Position numbers and translations under genes: made by a program. DNA of 64,000 nt from Dugong dugon (taxonomy: Eukaryota > Chordata > Mammalia > Sirenia > Dugongidae), in contig CM057469.1 in assembly GCA_030035585.1 (NCBI GenBank), positions 64,931,501 through 64,995,500 on the forward strand. The letters are read 5' to 3'. Positions 12,236 to 22,744 of this stretch are shown piece after piece. Below the pieces are notes generated by a model, which did no database searches, was not told where the DNA came from, and saw only the letters and a list, made by a program, of their open reading frames with translations. Each line of letters starts with the position of its first letter. Within the stretch, counting starts at the first letter, position 1.

Positions 12236-12610
12236 CATAAGATGCTTTCAGCTTCAAGTAACAGAATATCAATGAAAAAAGGCTTAAAAATCAGGGGCAT
12301 CTATCATCCCATAGATCACAAAATCAGGAAGAAGGGCAAGTCCACAGTTGCTTAATTTAGTAGTTCAAGGTATTGAGATACTAAATTAGCTTCCCTAAAT
12401 CCTTAGTTTTTCTTCCATAGTGGAAAAATAACAGCAGTTCTCACCACCACACACTAACATGACCATATCTAAGGCAGGAAAAGTCCATTTCCAGCCTTTG
12501 TCTCTTTTCAGGGTTCCTCTTGTAGCTCACGTGCCGTGGTTGCATTTCCTAAGGAAAAGGAACTACTACTGTTGATTTTAACCATGCACTCTCAAAGAAC
12601 CAGTATCATC
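12236..12610. other. Possible old interspersed repeat, family not identified
   Basis: The part beginning 'cagcttcaagtaacagaat' and continuing 'ggcttaaaaat' resembles a widespread old mammalian repeat that I cannot name with confidence. No coding potential is visible. Confidence 0.3.
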
Positions 12611-12627
12611 TCTTAGGGGGTGAAAAT

Positions 12628-12974
12628 GGGGGCAGCAGTGGTTTAGTGGTAGAATTTTTGCGTTCCACGTGGGAGACCTGGGTTCAATTCCTGGCCAATG
12701 CACCTCATGCACTGCTACCACCCATCTGTCAGTGGAAGCTTGCATGTTGCTATGATGCGGAACCAGTTTCAGTGAAGCTTCCAGACTATGATAAACTGGA
12801 AAGAAAGCCCTGGTGATCTGTTTCTGAAAACAGGCCAATGAAAACTCCATGGATCACAACAGTCCAATTCACAACTGATCATGAGGATGGCACAGGACCA
12901 GGCAGCATTTCATTCTGTTGTGCATGGGGTCACCATGAGTTGGGAACTGACTCAACAGCAGCTAAAAATAGGAC
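12628..12974 (+). mobile_element. tRNA-Gly-derived SINE with RTE-like body and tail
   Basis: The head resembles tRNA-Gly(GCC): 'tggtttagtggtagaa' (A box) and 'gggttcaattcc' (B box), the internal RNA polymerase III promoter. The body (about 12710-12850) resembles the RTE 5' region at about 53910-54070, sharing 'gcttccagacta'. The 3' end resembles the RTE 3' end: 'caggaccaggcagcatttc', then 'ggaactgactcaacagc'. It is flanked by 'gtgaaaat' at 12620-12627 and 12975-12982, consistent with a target-site duplication. The anticodon stem is degenerate, so it is not a tRNA gene. Confidence 0.85.
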
Positions 12975-13050
12975 GTGAAAATTGATAATTAAGGGATAAA
13001 TTTTTCACTCTGTTTTATGTATAAAGCTCAGATATATATATATACAGTAC

Positions 13051-13600
13051 TATATGGATTCAATTATGTCCCTCCAATATGTATGTTGAAGTCCTAATCC
13101 TGGTACCTGTAAACATGAGTTTGTTTGGAAATAAGGTCTTTGAAGATGAAGTAGGATGAGTCTTAATCTCATCTGAGTGCTGACTTATAAAAAATGAGAA
13201 CAGTCACAGATAAAGATAGCAGAAGAATGGCCATATTACAACAGAGGCAGGTGTAGTTGCAAGTGAAGGACTGGCAAGGATTGCCAGGAGCAACCACATG
13301 TTAGGCAAGAGTCATGGAACAGTCCTGGTTTGGACTTCCAGCCTCCCTAAACCAAACCCATTGCCACTGAGTCGACTTCCACCCATAGTGACCCCACAGG
13401 ATAGAGTAGAACTGCACCATAGGGTTTCCAAGGGGCAGCTGGTAGATTCAAATTGCCCACCTTTTGGTTAGCAGCTGAGCTCTTAACCACTGCACCACCA
13501 GGGCTCCTCCATCCTCCCTAACTGTGAGACAATAAATTTCTATTCTTTAAAACACCCACTTTGTAGTATTATGTTAAGGAAGCCCCATGAAACTCAGACA
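13051..13600 (+). mobile_element. MaLR/MLT-type solo LTR with a nested AfroSINE
   Basis: The LTR opens with 'tatatggattcaattatgtcc' followed by 'gttgaagtcctaatcc', has 'gagacaataaatttct' as the polyadenylation site (after 13521) and closes with 'aactcagaca'. It is flanked by identical 5-bp repeats 'agtac' (13046-13050 and 13601-13605), the duplication size expected for ERV-L/MaLR elements. An AfroSINE (13351-13508) interrupts it. No internal region is attached, so it is a solo LTR. Confidence 0.75.
13351..13508 (-). mobile_element. AfroSINE inserted in the MaLR LTR
   Basis: Minus-strand SINE: the tail complement 'aaacccattgccactgagtcg' is at the left and the head complement 'taaccactgcaccaccaggg' at the right. 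The flanks are 'ccagcctccctaa' (13338-13350) and 'ccatcctccctaa' (13509-13521), a 13-bp target-site duplication with one mismatch. It is therefore younger than the LTR. Confidence 0.92.
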
Positions 13601-13605
13601 AGTAC

Positions 13606-14473
13606 ATAGACAGATACACAGTACAGTTAATCTTTAGTATTAAGATTTCATGTGGGAGGGCAATTAATTTTGTTGCTACATTTTTCTCCTTAATTTGTTT
13701 TTCTTTTTGATGACATGTGTTTTCAGTATTGGGATGCATGCTTACTAATTGAGAGTGTTTAAATTTTTGGTTGGTAATATGGATTTTGAGAAATATGATC
13801 TGATAATAAAAGCCACCAATGAGGTCAGTGGCACTGTGGCACCACCAATCTGTGGCATGGCAGTATGCCAATGGGAGCTAGATATATAATTTATTGTGGG
13901 TGCCTTTCCATTAGGTTACATAGGAAACCTCTGGTTTTCTAAACATGACACTGAAAAACCAAAACTCACTCATCAGGACTCCCTGACTATCACACAGGAA
14001 AGACATAATTATGCTTGCAAACTTCATCTCACAGAAATAAGGGGAAAAAAGGCAAAAGTTTACAAAACTAACACATTTAGGAAACATTACCTAATAGAAT
14101 GCTCAACCTACACAACAATGAGGCTCCAACTCAGGTCTGCTAAGCTTTACACATTTCAAAACGAACCCACCTTGTTGCTAAATGCATTAGAACTGGAATA
14201 ATTTACTATGTATTAGGTCTACAGGAAGTAGGGACATAAAAAGTGGCCAGTGTACTGTTATAACAATAGTAATGAAAGGGTTAAGGAAAGAAAATAATCT
14301 GAAAAGGCTCCTGAAGGGATGGGAAAAGGTTGATAAACACTGGTATAAGCTAATCAGCCTTTACTCCGAGGTGAGAGTGTAGGGTCCATAAAGCACATGC
14401 CCACATAACACTGAAAACAATCAGAATCCTATTACTAAACAGAGCAAAATGACCATTGATAATGTTTGTCATA
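13606..14473. other. No recognisable gene or repeat
   Basis: Open frames in this stretch are short and without motifs. I cannot assign it to a repeat family. Confidence 0.45.
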
Positions 14474-14627
14474 GAGCCCTGGTGGCACAGTGGTTAAGAG
14501 CTTGGCTACTAACCAAAAGGTCGGCAGTTCGAATCCACCAGCGGCCCCCTGGAAACCTTATGGGGCAGTTCTACTTAGTCCTATAGGGTTTCTATGAGTT
14601 AGAATCGACTTGATGGTAACGGGTAAT
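14474..14627 (+). mobile_element. AfroSINE
   Basis: A well-kept copy. Head 'gagccctggtggcacag', A box 'tggcacagtggttaag', B box 'gcagttcgaatcc', then 'ggggcagttctac' and the RTE-like tail 'gagttagaatcgacttgatgg'. Flanks 'aatgtttgtcata' and 'aatgctcatcata' look like a diverged target-site duplication. Confidence 0.93.
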
Positions 14628-14834
14628 GCTCATCATAGCACCAGATTGAAATAGTACATCCTTAGGGAAGGCATCACTTCTCTCCTCCAGCTGCAATTAA
14701 TTGCAACTCTGCTGCTCTGTCAATAGCACCTACTTGGACCACTGTTGTACTTACTTTCTGCTGCTTCATGCTGCTGTGTATTACAACTAGTTTTCTATGG
14801 ATGCCCCTCCCTGCCCCAACTTGATAATTGGAGG

Positions 14835-14874
14835 GGAAAGGCTGGTAATGCAGTGGTTAAGAGCTACGGCTGCT
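14835..14874 (+). mobile_element. AfroSINE, 5' part, split by L1-B
   Basis: The head of a SINE (cagtggttaagagctacgg) ends where L1-B begins. The remainder of the same SINE continues at 22502. The last 16 bases (14859-14874) are repeated at 22502-22517 as the L1 target-site duplication. Confidence 0.85.
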
Positions 14875-16249
14875 GAGAGACAGGGTCAAGACGGCGGAGC
14901 TGTCAGAGGCTTCTGGTGGACCCTCTCACAACAAAGACCGCAAAAAATAAGTGAATTGATTATATATGGCAGTCTGGGAGCCCTGAACATCAAAGGCAGA
15001 GTTGAGGAACCAGACTGAGTGGCAGGGGACGGACAGAGAGTTTGGAAGTAGTGAGGAGTTGCGAGACCTGACCCAGCAAGAGACTGAGACCTTCAGGCCT
15101 GATCAGCTCAGGGGTGAGCGGTGAGGCAGACAAGCAGTGGTGCTTGCGAGGCGTGTTTTCCACACCAGGAGAGACCCAGCCACTGAGAGACTACACGGCC
15201 ACCAAGAACCAGTGAGAAGCAGCCCCAGATCAGAGAAAGATAAGTACTTGCGTACGGCCTATCACGCAAATCAAAAACACCTCCCTTAAGGAAAAGCATC
15301 TCTCCCATTTACCTCCCCCCTCCCTGATCTGCACTGGGTCCCGGCCCGATTTGAGCAATTTCCTAGTCCCCTGGGCTGGAAGTAGGGTCCGTCACACGCC
15401 TGGAGCCATTCTCCCTGCCTTAGAGAGTGAACAAATTAATAAATGGGAAAAATAAACTGCTGGCTCCCCTAAACCAGGAACCCAGGGTAGGCACAGCTCC
15501 TTTGCTAGACACAGCCATAAGGGATCCACAGACTTTGAGTGCTTCTCCCCCCGCATAGACTTGTGTGGGCCCATTTCAACAGCGTAAGCCCTAATTACCA
15601 CAGTACAACAGGGTGTATACCCGAAGTCTAACTTCAACTGTTTCAGCTGTGAAGTGGCAGGTTCTTGACATTTGACACTTCTCTGCCCATTATGCAGGGT
15701 CTTCACCTACCCACATCAGGGGCCTGAGGACTGGTGGCTCCACCCATACCAGCTTGTCACCTGCGATAAGAGACCATGAATAAGAGGTGCCCCTAGTCCT
15801 TACAGCCAACAGCATTGGGTTCTCATAGTCTGGCTGCAAAATCCATCCACTTATGCACTCTAGGGAACAGGAACATGCCTTCCTCCTGGACACTTGGGGG
15901 CAGCCATCAGCCCCTGCCTTGCTCAGGGTATGTCCCCCTCCTACAGCCAGATGCCTGTGCCTACACCAATCACCCATGCCTGTCTAAGACTGTAAGTGAG
16001 AGCCTACACTATACATTTAGTGGCTATCTACCTGGGCACCTGAGCTGAATCCATACAGGAGGAGTGGGTGGACTCCTGAGCTCACATACCTAGTAACAGA
16101 TCTAACCACCTGGTGACAGGATATTAGAGCTTCAAAGTGCCAATGATCAAACTAGCTCAAACAATCAGCCTATTTGGGCATATCAAAACAAAGCAAGAAG
16201 CTAGGACACAGTAAGCAAACATAAAATAAATAAATATAATAACTTATTT
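14875..16249 (+). promoter_or_regulatory. L1-B 5' UTR (internal promoter region)
   Basis: It begins near 'cagggtcaagacggcgg', the counterpart of 'ggggccaagatggtgg' at the 5' end of L1-D. It contains GC-richer strings, some with CG (for example 'ttgcgtacggcc'), and no convincing long ORF. It aligns by eye along its length with 40020-41385 in reverse complement. Promoter function is inferred from position in L1 elements. Confidence 0.7.
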
Positions 16250-17238
16250 ATGGCTCAGAGACAACAGTCAACATCAAATCACAAAAAGAGGCAATCCATG
16301 ATGGCTTTGGCAAGCTCCCAAAATGAGGAATCTGGAAATTTTCCAGAGGAGGAAAATTTCTTGGAATTACCAGAGGCAGAATACAAAAGATTAATACACA
16401 GAACTCTTCAAGAAATTAGGAAGGAAATTAAGGAAAATGAAGAACACACAACAGAGGAAGTTAAAAAGATTAGAGAAGAGCATAATGACATTTAACAGGC
16501 TGCAAGAATCCATAGAGAGACAGCAATCAGAAATCCAGAAGATTAACAATAAAATTTCATAATTAGACAACTCAATAGAAAGTCGTAGGAGCAGAATTGA
16601 GGCAATGGAAGTCAGAATTAGAGAGATTGAAGATCAAGCACTTGACATCAATTTATCCGAGGAAAAATAAGATAAAAGGACTAAAAAAATTGAAGAAACC
16701 CTAAGAATTACGTGGGACTCTATCAAGAGGAATAACCTATGAGTGATTGGAGTACCAGAACAGGGGGGGATAACAGAAAATGCAGAGAATTGTTGAAGAT
16801 TTCTTGGCCAAAAACTTCCCTGATATCATAAAAGATGAGAAGATATCTATTCAAGATACTCATCAAACCCCACATAAGGTAGATCCCAAAAGAAATTCAC
16901 CAAGACATATTATAATCAAACTTGCCAAAACCAAAGATAAAGAGAGAATGTTAAGCGTGGCTAGGGATAAATGAAAAGTCATCTACAAAGGAGAGCCAAT
17001 AAGAATAAGCTCAGACTACTCAGCAGAAATCATGGAGGCAAGAAGGCAATGAGATGACATATATAAAGCCTTGAAGGAAAAAATTGCTGGCCAAGAAGAT
17101 ATATCCAGCAAAATTGTCTCTCAAATATGATGGTGAAATTAGGGCATTTCCAATAAACAGAAGTTTAGGGAATTTTCAAAAACCAAACCAAAATTATGAG
17201 AAATACTAAAGGGAGTCCTCTGGTTAGAAAACCAGTAA
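16250..17238 (+). pseudogene. L1-B ORF1 relic (RNA-binding chaperone)
   Basis: The ATG at 16250 opens an 81-codon frame with an acidic, coiled-coil-like N-terminus (IRKEIKENEEHTTEEVKKI). A frameshift or stop at about 16492 ends it. Downstream frames hold the rest of the coiled coil with several stops, then the RRM-like part (16780-16974, with NFPDIIKDEKI and SPRHIIIKL) and a C-terminal remnant ending at the TAA at 17236-17238. The length, 989 bp, equals that of L1-D ORF1 and is near the usual length for mammalian L1 ORF1. It is inactive. Confidence 0.88.
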
Positions 17239-17693
17239 CATCAGATAACAACCCAAGACAACACAGGACAGAACAACCAGATATCAACCCAGATAGGGAA
17301 GTCACAAAAGTAAATCAAAGCTAAAACACTGAAAATAGGGGAACAGAGGTCAATATGTAAAAGATGACAACATTAAAACAAAAAAGAGGGACTTAAAAAA
17401 TATGGACATAGATTTTTCAATGGAGAGGAAGTCAAGGTGATATAAAGAAATAAAAGACTGGTATAAACTTAGAAAAACAGGGCTAAATATTAAGGTAACC
17501 ACAAAGGAAACTAACAATCCTACAAGTTAAAATAAAAAAAAAAAAAAAACTAGAAAAATATAAAGACTCAGCAAACAGAAAATCAACAACAATGAAAAAG
17601 ATGGAAAGAAAATACATAAAGAAAAATGACTCGGCACAGAAAATTAAGTGGAACCAAGAAACTGTGAACAACGCACAAAAAAAAGACATCAAA

Positions 17694-20600
17694 ATGACAA
17701 CACTGAACTCATACCTATCAATAATTACGCTTTAATGTAAATGGACTAACTGTACCAGTGGCAGATTGGATAAAAAAACATGCTGCCTACAAGAGACACG
17801 CCTTAGACTTAAAGATACAAACTAAAACTCAAAGGATGGAAAAAAATATATATCAAGCAAACAACACTTAAAAAAGAGCAGGAATGGCAATATTGATCTC
17901 TGAGAAAATAGGCTTTAAAGTAAAATCCACCACAAAGGATAAGGAGGGACAATATATAATGATTAAATGGTCAATACACCAGGAGGACATAACTATAAAA
18001 AATATTTACACACCCAATGACAGGACTTCAAAATACATAAAACAAACTCTAACAGCACTGAAAAGGCAGATAGAGAGCTCCACAATAGTAGTAGGAGACT
18101 TCAATACACCACTTTCAGTAAAGGACAGAACATCCAGAAAAAAGCTCAACAAAGATATGGAAGAGTTAATGCTACAATCAACCAACTTGATCTAATAGAC
18201 ATATACTGAACACTCCAACCAACAGCAGCCAAGTATACTTTCTTTTCCAACGCACATGGAACATGCTCCAGAATAGACCACATATTAGGCCATGAAGCAA
18301 GCCTAAACAAAATCCAAAGCATCGAAATATTACAAACATCTTTTCTGACCATAAATCCATAAAAGTAGAGATCAACAATGGTAAAAGCAAGGGAAAAAAT
18401 CAAACACATGGAAAATGAACAACACCTTGCTCAAAAACTACTGGGTTTTATAAGAAATTAAGGATGGAACAAAGAAATTCATAGAATCAAAGAAGAATGA
18501 AAACACGTCCTACCAGAACCTTTGGGACACAGCAAAAGCAGTGCTCAGAAGTCAGTTTATAGCAACAAATGCACATGTCCAAAAAGAAGAAAGGGCCAAA
18601 AACAAAAAAATTAACTCTACAACTGGAACAAGTAGAAAGAGCATCAAAAGAAGCCCTAAGGTGCCAGAAGAAAGGAAATAATAAGAGTTAGAGCAGAATT
18701 CAATGAAATAGAGGAAAAAAAAAAAAAAAACAATTGAAAGAGTTAACAAGACCAAAAGCTGGTTCTTTGAAAAGATCAACAAAATTGATAAACCATTGGC
18801 CAAAATGACAAAAAAAAAAAAAAAAAAAAAAAGCAGGAGAGGAAGCAAATAACCCATATAAGAAATGAGATGGGTGCTATCACAAAAGACCAAACTGAAA
18901 TTAAAAGAATCATAACAGAATACTATGAAAAACTGTACTCTAACAATTTTGAAAACCTAGAGGAAACAGACAAATTTCTAGAAACCCACCACCTACCTAA
19001 ACTAATACAAACAGAGATAGAATAACTAAATAAACCCATAACAAAAGAAGAGATCGAAAAGGTGATTAAAAAAATCCCAACAAAAAAAAACCCTGGCCCA
19101 GATAGCTTCACTGGAAAATTCTACCAACTTTCAGAGAAGAGTTAACACAACAACTACTAAAGGTATTTCAGAGCATAGAAAAAGATGGAATACTCCCAAA
19201 CTCATTCTATGAAGCCAGCATAAACCTTATACCCAAACCAGGTAAAGACACCACAAAAAAGAAAATTACAGACCAATACCCTCATGAACATTGGTGCAAA
19301 AATCCTTAACAGAATTCTAGATAATAAAATTAAGCAAAATATCAAAAAAATAATTCACCATGATTAAGTGGGATTTATACCAGGTATGCAGGGATGGTTC
19401 AACATTAGAAAAATAATCAATGTAATTCATCACAAAAATAAAACAAAAGACAAGAAGCACATGATCTTATCAATCAATGCAAAAAAGGCAATCAACAAAG
19501 TCCAACACCCATTCATGATAAAAACTCTCAACAAAATAGAAATAGAAGGGAGATTACTCTATATAGGTAAGGGCATTTAGGCAAAGCCAACAGCCAATAT
19601 CATCCTAAATGGAGAGAGTTTGAAAGCATTCTCCCTGAGAATGGAAACCAGATAAAGATGCCCTTTATCACCACTCTTATTCAACATTGTGCTAGAGGTC
19701 CTAGCGAGAGCAGTTAGGCTAGAAAAAGAAATGAAAGTCATCCAAATTGGTAGGGAAGAAGTCAAAGTATCTCTATTTCCAGATGATAGGGTCTGATACA
19801 CAGAAAACTACTGGAACTAATAGAAGATTTCAGCAAAGTTTCAGGATACAAAATAAACATACAAAAATCAGTTGGATTCCTTTACAACAACAAAGAGAAC
19901 CTCTAAGAGGAAATCACCAAATCAATACCATTTATACTAGCCTCCAGGATGATTAAATATTTAGGAATAAATCTAACCAGAGAAGTAAAAGACCTACACA
20001 ATGAAAACTACAAAACACTACTGCAAGAAACCAAAAGAGACCTGCATATGTGGAAAAACATAACTTGCTCATGGATAGGAAGACTCAAGATTGTGAAAAT
20101 GTCAATTCTACCCAATGCAATCTACAGATACAATGCAATCTCGATCCAAATTCCAAAGGCATTTTTTTAATGAGATGGAGAAACAAATCGCCAACTTCAT
20201 ATGGAAAGGGAAGAGACCCCGGATAAGTAAAGCATTACTCAAGAAGAAGAACAAAGTGGGAGGCCTCACACTACCTGATTTTAGAACCTATTATTCCACC
20301 ATGGTAGTCAAAACAGCCTGGTACTGGTACAACAACAGACACATGGACCAATGGAACAGAATTGAGAATTCAGGCATAAATTCATCCACTTATGAGCAGC
20401 TGATATTTGACAAAGGCCCAAAGTCCATTAACTGGGGAAAACACTGTCTCTTTAACAAATGGTGCTGACATAACTGGATATCCATCTGCAAAAAACTGAA
20501 ACAAGACCCATACTTTACCATGCACAAAAACTAACCCAAAATGGATCAAAGACTCAAATATAAAATCTAAAAAGATAAAGATCATGGAAGAAAAAATAGG

Positions 20601-21573
20601 GACAACTCTAGGAGCCCTAATACATGGCATAAACAGAATATGAACCATAAGTAACAACACACAAGCACCAGAAGAGAGATTAGATAACTGGGAATTCCTA
20701 AAAATCAAACACTATGCTCATCAAAAGACTTCACGAAAACAGTCAAAGGATAACCTACAGACTGGGAAAAAATTTTTGGCTACGACAAATCTGATCAGCA
20801 TCTAATCTCTAAAATCTACAAGATACTGCAAAACCTCAACAACAAAAAGACAATTAACCCAATTTAAAAAATGGGCAAGAGATATGAACAGGCACTTTGC
20901 CAGAGAAGATATTCAGGGGGCTAAGAGATGCATGAAGAAATGCTCACGATCATTAGCCATTAGAAAAATGCAGATCAAAACTATAATGAGATATCATCTC
21001 ACCCCAGCAAGGCTAGCATTAATCCAAAAAACACAAAATAATAAATGTTGGAGAGGTTGTAGGGAGACTGTAACACTTATACACTGTTGGTGGGAATGTA
21101 AAATGCTACAACCACTTTAGAAATCGATTTGGCACTTCCTTAAAAAGCTAGAAATAGAAGTACTATACCATCCAGCTATCCCACTCCTTAGAACATATCC
21201 TAGAGAAATAAGAACTGTCACACGAATAGATATATGCACATACATGTTCATTGCAGCACTGTTCACAATAGCAAAAAGATGGAAACAACCTAGGTTCCCA
21301 TCAACAGATAAATGGATAAACAAATTATGCTATATCCACACAATGGAATACTACACAATGATAAAGAATAATGATGAAGCCATGAAACATCTTCTAACAT
21401 GGAGGAAACTGGAGGTCATTATGCTGAGTGAATTTAGTCAGTCACAGAAGGACAAATATTGTATAAGACCACTACTAGAAGAACTCAAGAAAAGGTTTAA
21501 ACACAGAACAAAACATTCTTTGATGGTTACGAGGGTGAGGAGGGATGATGAGGGTTATTTACAGAGTAGATAG
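17694..21573 (+). pseudogene. L1-B ORF2 relic (endonuclease-reverse transcriptase)
   Basis: The start ATG is at 17694-17696, preceded by the inter-ORF spacer. The endonuclease region carries readable pieces such as STIVVGDFNTPLS (17884-18195). The reverse transcriptase has [15 protein letters not shown] (from 19368). The catalytic motif at 19776-19787 reads FPDD instead of FADD, so a key residue is changed. The C-terminal part includes [19 protein letters not shown] (20884-21120) and ends at the stop at 21571-21573. Many frameshifts and stops, and poly-A runs (about 18717-18730, 18810-18832), break it. The total length of about 3.88 kb is normal for L1 ORF2. Confidence 0.92.
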
Positions 21574-22465
21574 TAGATAAGAATTATCTTAGGTAAAGGG
21601 AAGGACAGCACACACTACAGGGGAAGTCAGCATAGCTGGACTAAACCAAAGCTAAGATGTTTCCTGAATACAGTCAAACACTTTGAGGAACAGAGTAGCA
21701 GGGATAGGGGTCTGGAGACCATGCTTTCAGGGGATATCTAGGTCAATTGGCATAACAAAGCTTCTTAAGAAAGTGTTTTCCATCCTACTTTAGTGAGTGG
21801 CATCTGGGGTCTTAAAAGCTTGCAAGTGGCCATCTAAGATGCATCAATTTCTCCCAACCATCTGGTGTAAAGGAGAAAGAACACCAAACACACATGGAAA
21901 GTATTAGCTACATAAACCAGAGACTTCATCAGCCTGAGACCAGAAGAACTAGATGGTGCCTGGCTACCAACAATGACTGCCCTGACAGGCGACACAACAG
22001 ACAGTCCCAGATGGAGCAGGAGAAAGGTAGGGTGGAGAACTCAAATTCTAGTAAGAAGACCAGACTTAATGGTCTGACTGAGACTAGAGAAACCCCGGAA
22101 ACCATGGCCCCTGGATTCTCTATCAGCCCAGAACTAAAAGAATTTCTGAGGCCAACTCTTCAGACAGGGATTGGACTCGACTGTGGAACATAAAGTGATA
22201 CTCGTGAAGAGTGTGCCTCTTAGCTCAAGTAGATACAAGAGACTAAACAGGCAGCTTCTGTCCGCAGGTGAGATGGGAAGGCAGAGAGGGTTAGGAGCTG
22301 TTTGAATGGACATGGGGAATCAGGGGTGGAAAGAAGGAGTGTTCTGTCACAGCACGTGGAGAGCAATTAGGGTCACATAACAAAGTATGTATAAATTTTT
22401 GTATGGGAGACTAAGTTGAAATGTAAACTTCATTTAAACTACAACAATAAAAAAATAAAATAAAA
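21574..22465 (+). other. L1-B 3' UTR
   Basis: Non-coding L1 tail, including 'ttgcaagtggccatctaag' and 'ggagcaggagaaaggtaggg'. It aligns in reverse complement with 34260-35170 of L1-D. It ends in an A-rich, AATAAA-like stretch (22446-22465). Confidence 0.75.
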
Positions 22466-22501
22466 GCTATAATAAAAATCGATCCAGTTTATAAAACAAG
22501 A

Positions 22502-22637
22502 AAGAGCTACAGCTGCTAACCAAAATGTCTGCAGTTAGAATCCACCAGCTGCTCTTTGAAAACCCTATGGTGCAGTTCTACTCTGTCCTGTAGAGTCACC
22601 ACGAGTTGGAATAACTCAATGGCAACAGGTTTGGGTG
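22502..22637 (+). mobile_element. AfroSINE, 3' part, split by L1-B
   Basis: Continuation of the SINE begun at 14835: 'aagagctacagctgct' (the target-site duplication), then 'aaccaaaatgtctgcag', a B-box relic, 'tggtgcagttctactctg' and the tail 'ggaataactcaatggcaac'. It confirms the nested insertion. Confidence 0.88.
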
Positions 22638-22744
22638 TTTGGATTTTTAATGAGGTAGAATGTTTTAATCATTCTTTTAGATCTCCCACAGTGCACATAT
22701 CAAAAACCTTGAACTAAGAAACACTTAGATATTTATGGAATAAA

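Larger units (their letters stand above)
14875..22501 (+). mobile_element. L1-B: full-length-type L1 LINE nested in an AfroSINE
   Basis: Plus-strand L1 in complete order: 5' UTR 14875-16249, ORF1 16250-17238, spacer, ORF2 17694-21573, and 3' UTR to about 22465 with an A-rich end. It is bounded by a 16-bp target-site duplication with one mismatch (14859-14874, 22502-22517) that lies inside an AfroSINE, so it inserted after that SINE. The 5' UTR and ORF1 start match L1-D and differ from L1-A and L1-C. Both ORFs are broken. A35-nt segment of non-L1 character lies between the A-rich end and the duplication. Poly-A expansions occur at about 17534-17549 and 18810-18832. Confidence 0.95.

Noticed and set aside
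12628-12700. A tRNA-Gly gene
   Set aside because: The A and B boxes are clear but the arms are degenerate, and it continues into a SINE body with RTE-like tail and flanking direct repeats.
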